Assembly (NCBI GenBank): GCA_029782225.1
Contig: JAKOVF010000360.1
Coordinates: 1 to 54,139, forward strand
DNA from: Chloroflexota bacterium
GTDB taxonomy: Bacteria > Chloroflexota > Anaerolineae > Anaerolineales > Villigracilaceae
Direction: 5' to 3'
Length of the DNA stretch: 54,139 nt
Made by a program: the position numbers and the translations under genes. Of the stretch, positions 47,893-54,139 are shown piece after piece. Each line of letters starts with the position of its first letter. Within the stretch, counting starts at the first letter, position 1. A model generated the notes under the pieces. The model had not been told where the DNA came from and made no database searches. It saw nothing but the letters and a program-made list of their open reading frames with translations.

Positions 47893-47959
47893 AGTTTAGG
47901 TCTAATCCAGGAATTTGTCCCTACCCTGTGGTTGAGTCTTTCCCTAGTCAAGTGGACAG
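47893..47959 (-). promoter_or_regulatory. Promoter module 13 (67 bp, degenerate hairpin)
   Basis: Dyad box CTAGTCAAGTGGACAG (47944-47959) is well kept; the inverted repeat has decayed (GTCCCTACC...GGTTGAGTC, about 47917-47939). A -10 TAAACT stands at the standard place (47893-47898), 18 bp from the ATG at 47874. As the hemL operon already has its own terminator upstream, a terminator function is not needed here, which may explain the decay. Confidence 0.65.
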
Positions 47960-47994
47960 GTCAGTGGAATTGCCGGGTGGCCCGAGATAAGAAA

Positions 47995-48023
47995 AAGCCC
48001 TCCTCAAGATCAAGAAGGGCTTT
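47995..48023 (-). terminator. Intrinsic terminator of the heme operon
   Basis: On the gene strand AAAGCCCTTCTTGATCTTG continues into AGGAGGGCTTTTT: stem AAAGCCCT/AGGGCTTT followed by a T run, 19 bp after the hemL stop codon. It separates the heme genes from the module-driven cluster. Confidence 0.85.
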
Positions 48024-48041
48024 GGGCAAGATGACCAGCAG

Positions 48042-49325
48042 CTACCAGGTTTTGAAAGCTTGTTCGACCGCAGCAATCGTTGCATCAATGACAGGCCCAT
48101 CGTGCATGATCGAAATAAATCCTGCTTCGAACTGCGAGGGCGCGAGATACACGCCGTTCTCCAACATTTTTTGGAAGAATTTCCCAAACCGGACCTTATC
48201 CGCCAGCTTTACTGTATTCCAATCTATCGGCTTTGTCTCGCTAAAGAAAAGGGTCCGCATCGTCCCGACTCGGGTCTGGGTGATGGGAACCCCGGCCTTT
48301 TTCGCCGCTGATTCAATTCCGGCGTCCAGTTGACGGCTACGCGCTTCCATCTCATCCCAAACTCCCTGATTCTGGATTAGATCCAGCGCAGCGATTCCCG
48401 CGCTCATCGCAAGCGGATTGCCGGAGAGAGTTCCGGCCTGGTACATCGGCCCCGCAGGTGCGACCATCTGCATGATCTCTTTCTTCCCGCCATACGCTCC
48501 GACAGGTAATCCCCCACCGATGACTTTGCCTAATGTGGTCAGATCGGGCTTCACCTGATACAGGGCCTGCGCGCCGCCTTTATGGACTCGGAAACCTGTC
48601 ATCACTTCATCAAAGATCAGAATTGCCCCTTCGCGCTCGGTGATTCTTCGCAGGCCCTCCAGGAAGCCAGGCAGAGGCGGTACCACACCCATGTTGCCTG
48701 CCACGGGCTCGACAATGATGGCCGCAATTTGTTCAGGATATTTCCGGAACAACGCCTCGACCGAATCCAAATTGTTGAAATCAGCAACCAGCGTATCTTT
48801 GACAGTATCTTTTGGCACGCCCGGTGAATCGGGCAATCCCAGCGTGATCACACCAGAACCAGCCTGCACCAGCAGCATATCCGCATGACCGTGATAACAG
48901 CCATCGAATTTGATGATCTTGTCGCGTTTGGTGTACGCCCGCGCAAGCCGCAACGCGGACATGGTCGCTTCCGTCCCAGAGTTGACGAAGCGGATCATCT
49001 CGATATTAGGCATGAATTCCATCACGCGCTTTGCCAGATCCACTTCCAACGGACTCGGCGCGCCGTAGGATGTACCTTTGACTGCGGCATCCTGAATTGC
49101 CTTCACGACATTGGGATGCGCATGCCCCGTGATTAGCGGTCCCCAGGAAAGGACATAGTCAATGTAACGGTTGCCGTCCACATCAAAGAGATACGGTCCT
49201 TTGCCGCACTCGATGAACAGCGGCTGACCACCTACCGCGCGAAATGCGCGGACCGGTGAGTCCACGCCGCCCGGAAGCAGCTTTTGCGCTTCTTGAAAAA
49301 GAGAAATAGATTTGGTGATGTTCAT
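48042..49325 (-). CDS. hemL: Glutamate-1-semialdehyde 2,1-aminomutase
   Basis: A 427-residue PLP enzyme that turns glutamate-1-semialdehyde into 5-aminolevulinate in the C5 route of tetrapyrrole synthesis. The N-terminal [24 protein letters not shown], the [19 protein letters not shown] block, the DEVMTGFRV loop and the PLP lysine in [17 protein letters not shown] are all intact. Length is normal. Last gene of the heme operon, 35 bp after the oxidase gene and followed by an intrinsic terminator. hemA is not in this window. Confidence 0.96.
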   Translation of the reverse strand: MNITKSISLFQEAQKLLPGGVDSPVRAFRAVGGQPLFIECGKGPYLFDVDGNRYIDYVLSWGPLITGHAHPNVVKAIQDAAVKGTSYGAPSPLEVDLAKRVMEFMPNIEMIRFVNSGTEATMSALRLARAYTKRDKIIKFDGCYHGHADMLLVQAGSGVITLGLPDSPGVPKDTVKDTLVADFNNLDSVEALFRKYPEQIAAIIVEPVAGNMGVVPPLPGFLEGLRRITEREGAILIFDEVMTGFRVHKGGAQALYQVKPDLTTLGKVIGGGLPVGAYGGKKEIMQMVAPAGPMYQAGTLSGNPLAMSAGIAALDLIQNQGVWDEMEARSRQLDAGIESAAKKAGVPITQTRVGTMRTLFFSETKPIDWNTVKLADKVRFGKFFQKMLENGVYLAPSQFEAGFISIMHDGPVIDATIAAVEQAFKTW

Positions 49326-49360
49326 AATTCCTCGGTTTTGAAACAGAGAATACGGGGATT

Positions 49361-50806
49361 TTAAACTCTCTGTGTCTCTGTGGCCAAGACTTTGCTTACA
49401 GCCAGTTCGCCGGAGTGGATACAGTCCGGAATTCCGATCCCACGATATCCATTACCTGCCAGAGCGAGGCCAGGATGTTCTTCCAACGCGGCGTCGATGC
49501 GCCTGAGAATCTCAGGATGACCGATATTGTACTGCGGCATGGCCCTGTCCCACATAAAGACGCGCTGCACAAGCGGCTCGGCCGTGATGCCCAGAGTAAG
49601 ATTGAGCTCTTCTTTTGCCAGTTCAAGCAAATCCCCTTCATCCCAGGGGATCTCCTGCCCGGCGCGGCCCACGAAGACGCGGATCAGCGCATGTCCCTCA
49701 GGTGCGCGATGCGGGAACTTCGTAGAAGTCCATGTACAGGCAAGGGCGCGGCGTCCCTCACGGCGCGGGATCACATATCCATAACCATCCAGTTCGCGTG
49801 GAATGTCATCGTGACGGTAGGCAAGAGAAACGGTCGCGGTGGAGGTGTAGGGAATGCTTTGCAAAGCGGAGGCAAGCCCGGGGTCCAATGAAGCGAGCAG
49901 TCTTCCGCTGACAAAGGCCGGGGTGGCCAGGATAACGGAACCTGCTTCAAGCACCTCACCCGTTTCCAATTCCACATGGAAGCTTGATAAATGACCCATA
50001 ACAAGTTTCGCAGACGTATTGAGTCGCAAATCAATTCCGGGATCCTGCAAATAAGCCACCAGCGCTTCGACAATTTCCGCGAGACCCGTGGTGGGCGTAA
50101 GAAAAGCAGAGCGCGATCCCTGCATCTTTTGTCCGTTACTGGACATCTGCCTGTGGAGCGTGAGTGCACCGCGTGCCAGCGAACCATATTTGAGTTCGAG
50201 GTCGCGCAGGTAAGGAAACGTGGACGCCAGGCTGAGCGCGTCGCCATCGCCGGCGTAGATGCCGGACATCAACGGCTCGATCAAATTCTCGTACGCTTCG
50301 CGCCCCAGCCGACGACTGACAAACGTGCCGAGAGATTCATCACCGTTCGGGGATTTCGCGGGGAGCAGAAAATCCAATCCCATGCGGGCTTTGCTGAACC
50401 AGGAAACGAGACGCGTCCTGAGAATGGCCTCGATATTAGTAGGGATCATCATGGCCAGCCCATCCGGCAGAGACAGCAGACGGTTACGATTCAGGACGTA
50501 AGTGTTCTTCTTGTGTGGGTTTGTGCCGTGCAGGCGCCCAGTGAGGCCAAGTTCCATGCAGAGGTCAACAGCCCACGGTTTGGTGGCGAGAAATGTATCC
50601 GGTCCACCTTCAATAATGAAAGTTCCATATGTAGGGACCGGGCTTGCCCCAGTCCTGGTATTGCACAGAACACGATCTGTCGTGATCTTGCCGCCCCAGC
50701 GATCAGATGACTCGATCAATGTGATATGTGCGTCGGGAATATTCTTCGTGGCGTAGTATGCGCTAGAGAGTCCTGCAATGCCGCCGCCAATAACAATAAT
50801 CTTCAT
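49361..50806 (-). CDS. hemY: Protoporphyrinogen/coproporphyrinogen oxidase, FAD type
   Basis: A 481-residue FAD-dependent oxidase of the HemY/PPOX type, converting protoporphyrinogen IX (or coproporphyrinogen III) to the porphyrin. The dinucleotide motif is [41 protein letters not shown] and the C-terminal [20 protein letters not shown] are typical. The start ATG 50806 overlaps the stop of the DUF4491-like gene (ATGA), which argues for it over ATG 50824. Whether the pathway is the protoporphyrin- or coproporphyrin-dependent one cannot be settled because the last enzymes are not in the window. Confidence 0.92.
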   Translation of the reverse strand: MKIIVIGGGIAGLSSAYYATKNIPDAHITLIESSDRWGGKITTDRVLCNTRTGASPVPTYGTFIIEGGPDTFLATKPWAVDLCMELGLTGRLHGTNPHKKNTYVLNRNRLLSLPDGLAMMIPTNIEAILRTRLVSWFSKARMGLDFLLPAKSPNGDESLGTFVSRRLGREAYENLIEPLMSGIYAGDGDALSLASTFPYLRDLELKYGSLARGALTLHRQMSSNGQKMQGSRSAFLTPTTGLAEIVEALVAYLQDPGIDLRLNTSAKLVMGHLSSFHVELETGEVLEAGSVILATPAFVSGRLLASLDPGLASALQSIPYTSTATVSLAYRHDDIPRELDGYGYVIPRREGRRALACTWTSTKFPHRAPEGHALIRVFVGRAGQEIPWDEGDLLELAKEELNLTLGITAEPLVQRVFMWDRAMPQYNIGHPEILRRIDAALEEHPGLALAGNGYRGIGIPDCIHSGELAVSKVLATETQRV

Positions 50807-51135
50807 AGATGAGGTGCTTTCCATTTCTTGATGACGGCCTCAAATGGCGGCCTGATTTTGTTTCCGTTGAATGGATACCATCCGATCTCGGCACGGACAG
50901 CCTGCTCTTTAAGTTCTGTTGAGCCCCAGACAAATGTCGCGCCAATGACACCGATGATGACAGAGGGCCAATCGTTTTGAATCAACAGTGAAGCAATAAT
51001 GATGAGAACGCCAAGTCCCATCATGTAAGGCCACCATAAGTAACCAAAGATTCGCTCGCCTTGAATGACAAGCGGGAAGCCAAGGCCAATGATGAGAAGC
51101 GTGACAAGACCGGTGAGAATGCCGAAAAGGTTCAT
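50803..51135 (-). CDS. DUF4491-like small membrane protein
   Basis: A 110-residue protein with three to four helices. The pattern NLFGILTGLVTLLIIGLGFPLVIQGE..FG, then SLLIQNDWPSVIIGVIGATFVWGSTELKEQAVRAEIGWYP, matches the DUF4491 family from memory. The C-terminus is cytoplasmic. It overlaps the oxidase gene by 4 nt and follows the 138-aa membrane protein gene by 16 nt, so it is embedded in the heme operon. Function unknown; a link to the membrane-bound oxidation step is a guess from context. Confidence 0.75.
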   Translation of the reverse strand: MNLFGILTGLVTLLIIGLGFPLVIQGERIFGYLWWPYMMGLGVLIIIASLLIQNDWPSVIIGVIGATFVWGSTELKEQAVRAEIGWYPFNGNKIRPPFEAVIKKWKAPHL

Positions 51136-51151
51136 AGTGAATGAATCATGG

Positions 51152-51568
51152 TTAATGGTGCTCGATGAGTTTGGCCGCTTGGTCGGGGCCAGTTAGCTGA
51201 CCCACAGGTTCGCGTTTCAGCAGATCCAGCGTTGTGGCGCGGGAATTGGGCTCGGCAAGGATGGCGGCGTGGCGCGGGTTGCCGGGGTTTGCGGGTGCAT
51301 GTCCCTTGCGGATGCGGCGCAACTGACGCGTAAATTCAAGCGCATCGAAGAGGAGTGTGATGCCAAGGATGCCAAGGGCCGTTTTGAGAAACAAGTTGTC
51401 AGCGATCAGTGAACCGTATTCAGTGAACAAGCCCAGAACAGCGAAAATCACGGTAGGGAGCCAGATCGTTGGCGAGACGAATTCGATCTTGCGGACGGCA
51501 ACATGCCCAAACCAGATGCTGAGGAAAGCTGTGATCGCGGCCATAAGCCCGAGAAAATTCAAGGTCAT
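51152..51568 (-). CDS. Three-helix membrane protein in the heme operon
   Basis: A 138-residue protein with three N-terminal helices (about 3-25, 32-50, 60-78) and a cytoplasmic tail rich in Arg, Pro and Asn (RIRKGHAPANPGNPRHAA). A His (FGHVAVRK) lies after the first helix. Family not recognised. Its start overlaps the hemE stop by 4 nt, so it is coupled to hemE; its steady partner is the DUF4491-like protein. A role in heme precursor handling is inference from position only. Confidence 0.68.
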   Translation of the reverse strand: MTLNFLGLMAAITAFLSIWFGHVAVRKIEFVSPTIWLPTVIFAVLGLFTEYGSLIADNLFLKTALGILGITLLFDALEFTRQLRRIRKGHAPANPGNPRHAAILAEPNSRATTLDLLKREPVGQLTGPDQAAKLIEHH

Positions 51569-52659
51569 ACCCTCTCTCGCAGTACTGAATATTCATGCAC
51601 CATGTCAACGACCGCCTTGACGGTATCTACTGGTGTGTTTTGTAGGATGCCATGACCAAGATTGAAGATATGACCCGGGCGACCACCCGCGCGCTGCAAA
51701 ATATCCTGGACACGCTTCTTCAGCTCAGACAAAGGCGCGAAGAGCAGGGCAGGGTCGAGATTTCCTTGAACGGCGACATCCTGCCCAAGCCGGGCCCAGC
51801 CGTCGTCCAGAGGGATGCGCCAGTCCAGGCCAATCACGTCGCCGCCTGCCTGCTTCATCAGGGGCAGGAGAGTCGTGGTGTTTGTACCGAAATGGATGAC
51901 AGGCACGTTTTCATTCTTCGCAGTCTGCAAGACGAATTGCGAATATGGCAGGATGAATTCTTCGTAATCCTGAGGGCTGAGCGTGCCGACCCACGAGTCA
52001 AAGACCTGGACGGCTTGAGCACCCGCGTGGATCTGAGCTACCAGATAATCTGCGAGAACCTGGGAGAGCTTAGACATCAGCGCGTGCCACGTTCGTGGAT
52101 CGGAGTACATCATCGTTTTGGTCTTGAGAAACTCACGCGATGATCCGCCTTCGATGAGATAGGACGCGACCGTGAATGGGGCGCCACAAAAACCAATTAA
52201 AGGGATGCCGGCCAGGGATTCGCGAAGGATGCGAATGGCGTCCATCACATAGCCCAGGTCCGTTTCCGCGTTCACCGGACGCAGCCTGATCACATCATCT
52301 ATCGTACGGACAGGGTTGTGCAGAATAGGCCCCTCACCTTTTGCAAACTCCAGCCCAACGCCGAGAGGGATGGCTGGCAGAAGAATATCGGCAAAGAGGA
52401 TCGCCGCATCGACACTCAGGACACGTACGGGCTGCAGTGTCACCTCGGCAGCCAGCTCAGGGTGATGGCAAATTTCAATCAGCGAATATTTCTTGCGAAT
52501 GGCGCGGTATTCGGCCATGTAGCGTCCCGCCTGACGCATGAACCAGACGGGGGTGACATCGGTTGGGAGCCGTTGACAGGCGCGGAGGAAGGAGGAGTTG
52601 GTAAATTGGGAATCGGTAAATTGGTGCTCAGTAGATTGGGAGATTTGGCTGGACATCAT
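51565..52659 (-). CDS. hemE: Uroporphyrinogen decarboxylase
   Basis: A 364-residue enzyme that decarboxylates uroporphyrinogen III to coproporphyrinogen III. The signature PVWFMRQAGRYMAEYRAIR and the active-site Asp region AAILFADILLP are intact, with GFCGAPFTVASYLIEGG further on. The first ~25 residues (MMSSQISQST...) are Ser/Gln/Thr-rich, unlike the family, and encoded by repetitive DNA of AATTTACC type units; the natural start may be later. ATG 52659 (or 52656) has GGTGA upstream. Located between the radical SAM gene (16 nt) and the 138-aa membrane protein gene (4-nt overlap). Confidence 0.94.
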   Translation of the reverse strand: MMSSQISQSTEHQFTDSQFTNSSFLRACQRLPTDVTPVWFMRQAGRYMAEYRAIRKKYSLIEICHHPELAAEVTLQPVRVLSVDAAILFADILLPAIPLGVGLEFAKGEGPILHNPVRTIDDVIRLRPVNAETDLGYVMDAIRILRESLAGIPLIGFCGAPFTVASYLIEGGSSREFLKTKTMMYSDPRTWHALMSKLSQVLADYLVAQIHAGAQAVQVFDSWVGTLSPQDYEEFILPYSQFVLQTAKNENVPVIHFGTNTTTLLPLMKQAGGDVIGLDWRIPLDDGWARLGQDVAVQGNLDPALLFAPLSELKKRVQDILQRAGGRPGHIFNLGHGILQNTPVDTVKAVVDMVHEYSVLRERV

Positions 52660-52690
52660 CGGTTTCACCAATTTACTAATCGACCGAGTT
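52590..52690. repeat. Degenerate short repeat (GTAAATTGG-type units)
   Basis: Units such as GGTAAATTGGG, GGTAAATTGGTG, AGTAGATTGGG and ACCAATTTACTAAT recur across the end of the radical SAM gene and the start of hemE. The units seem to have entered the coding sequence of the hemE N-terminus. Function none apparent. Confidence 0.6.
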
Positions 52691-53827
52691 ACCAGCTACC
52701 AATATACATGCCGGATCACTCTCCAAATAGTCGCCCGTGATGCCATAGGCGCGTCCGCGCTGGCCGCCGCAGACATCGCGATATTCACACGTTCCACAAA
52801 CCCCTTTGTATTTATCGGGGTTGCGGAGGTCTTTAAAGATTGGCGAGTTTCGGTACACATCGACAATATCGTTTTCGCGCACCATGCCCGCAGTGACCGG
52901 GAGAAATCCGCTGGGCTGAATTTCGCCGATGTGCGAGATGAACAGAAAGCCATTGCCATCATTTACCCCCTTGGTGGGACGATGGAGTCCATCGGCATAT
53001 TGAAAGCCCGCGCTTTGGAAGGTAACAGGCTTGCCGGTGTTTTCAGCGCGTTTGCGTTCGATTGCGACGCGGCGATACATCGGTGCGGCTGTGGCTTTGA
53101 TATCAAAGGGCGCGGTCTGGGCAAGGTCATAAAGCCAGTTAAAAACCTTCTCATGCTGCTGGGCTGTGACCATTTGCTCAGCCATTGCACGGCCGGTTGG
53201 GACAAGGAAAAATACTGACCACTGCACTGCGCCAACTTCCTGAATGAAGGGCACCATCTCGTGCAAAATGTCCACGTTATGTTTGGCAACCGTCGTGTTG
53301 ACCTGGACACTCAGGCCAACATCATGCGCGCGGTGTAACGTGTCCATCGTCCGCTGCCATGAGCCTTTGACTTTGCGAAAGTCATCATGGATTTTGGGGC
53401 GCGGCGCGTCGAGTGAAAGCGCCACACGTTTAATCCCCGCCTCACGCGCTTTTTCAAGCCGTTCCTTCGTGGGCAGTGCCGTCGCTGTCGGCGTAAGCGA
53501 GCAGCGCAAACCGCGCTCGGCGGCGTAGGCGATCAACTCAAAAAGGTCGGGGCGCATCATCGGGTCGCCGCCGGTGAAGATCAAGATGGGATTATTACCA
53601 AAGGCTGCAAGACGTTCGATCAGAGCTTTGGCTTCGGCAGTATTGAGCTCGCGGGGATCACGGTGATGCTGCGCGTCCGCCCGGCAGTGGACACAGGCAT
53701 AAGCGCACGCACGTGTCACTTCCCAGGCAATGGTAAAAGGTGCCCTGTCGAAATCCGCGTGGATCATGCGCTCGTTCTGGTATTGCCGCTCAGATGCGGC
53801 GCGCTCACTCAGGTTTGGTAAAGTCAT
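52676..53827 (-). CDS. Radical SAM/SPASM protein in the heme operon
   Basis: A 383-residue radical SAM enzyme. The cluster motif is Cys41-x3-Cys45-x2-Cys48 (RACAYACVHC), TGGDPMMRPDL is the SAM-binding turn, and a C-terminal SPASM-like domain holds CGTCEYRDVCGG and a last Cys in DPAC. It resembles the BA_1875-type family and the AhbC/AhbD group, which modify heme precursors (propionate side chains) in other prokaryotes. Position between hemB and hemE supports a tetrapyrrole role but the reaction is not proven. ATG 53827 has AAGGAG before it. Confidence 0.85.
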   Translation of the reverse strand: MTLPNLSERAASERQYQNERMIHADFDRAPFTIAWEVTRACAYACVHCRADAQHHRDPRELNTAEAKALIERLAAFGNNPILIFTGGDPMMRPDLFELIAYAAERGLRCSLTPTATALPTKERLEKAREAGIKRVALSLDAPRPKIHDDFRKVKGSWQRTMDTLHRAHDVGLSVQVNTTVAKHNVDILHEMVPFIQEVGAVQWSVFFLVPTGRAMAEQMVTAQQHEKVFNWLYDLAQTAPFDIKATAAPMYRRVAIERKRAENTGKPVTFQSAGFQYADGLHRPTKGVNDGNGFLFISHIGEIQPSGFLPVTAGMVRENDIVDVYRNSPIFKDLRNPDKYKGVCGTCEYRDVCGGQRGRAYGITGDYLESDPACILVAGNSVD

Positions 53828-53848
53828 GGAGTCTCCTTGCAAGGCGAT

Positions 53849-53883
53849 ACTCGATATTCGTTCATCGAATTTCGAATATCGAG

Positions 53884-53884
<1 letters not shown>
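53849..53884. repeat. 12-bp inverted repeat between hemB and the radical SAM gene
   Basis: ACTCGATATTCG (53849-53860) and CGAATATCGAGT (53873-53884) pair perfectly around a 12-nt loop, touching the hemB stop codon. No T-tract follows, so it is a poor terminator; it may tune downstream expression or be a dispersed repeat. Confidence 0.6.

Positions 53885-54139
<255 letters not shown>

Noticed and set aside
20412..47959. A CRISPR array or integron-like attC set
   Set aside because: Copies are separated by whole genes, all in one orientation with fixed promoter spacing; no short spacers, no cas genes and no integrase were found.
24239..47959. Modules as MerR/BmrR-type promoters
   Set aside because: The GACTCYCCC arms recall BmrR-like operators, but no hexamer lies at the 19-bp spacing after the left arm that MerR-type promoters need, and no MerR gene is present in the window.

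Overview
The window looks like chromosomal DNA of a Chloroflexota bacterium, most likely Anaerolineae. This is an inference from gene content and from the style of the proteins and intergenic repeats; there is no rRNA here to confirm it. No phage genes, transposases, CRISPR array or tRNA were recognised. About 54 genes are supported, two of them cut by the window edges.

Left part (1-19.2 kb): the end of asd; an encapsulin-type ferritin (EncFtn) and a lipid kinase on the minus strand; a universal stress protein coupled to a giant cyclic beta-1,2-glucan synthase-like protein (2,849 aa); then a cysteine block made of a cysteine-free Rrf2 regulator, cysK and cysE, separated by palindromic dispersed repeats; a PAS histidine kinase with a single-domain receiver; and a minus-strand carotenoid operon (crtB, crtI, small ferredoxin-like-fold protein).

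Middle part (19.2-47.9 kb): about 35 minus-strand genes, mostly membrane or exported proteins: three intramembrane protease-like proteins, three serine hydrolases of the class C beta-lactamase fold, an alpha/beta hydrolase, a metallo-beta-lactamase-fold protein, an ABC exporter, an acyltransferase, two methyltransferases, a SigZ-like sigma factor with an ArsP-like permease, TMEM175-, LiaF- and GIN-domain proteins. They are divided into 13 transcription units. In front of the first gene of every unit lies the same roughly 67-bp module: a 16-bp dyad (gene strand CTGTCCACTTGACCAG), 5-6 bp, a GACTCYCCC...GGGGAGTC inverted repeat, exactly 16 bp, a TAnnnT -10 hexamer, and usually 18-50 bp later the start codon. 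The spacing is rigid in 12 of 13 copies. I read this as a previously unrecognised local regulon with a combined operator, promoter and possible terminator; it is the main discovery candidate.

Right part (47.9-54.1 kb): a minus-strand heme operon, hemB (partial), a radical SAM/SPASM protein, hemE, two small membrane proteins (one DUF4491-like), protoporphyrinogen oxidase and hemL, closed by a clear intrinsic terminator. Several junctions overlap by 4 nt, so these genes are translationally coupled.
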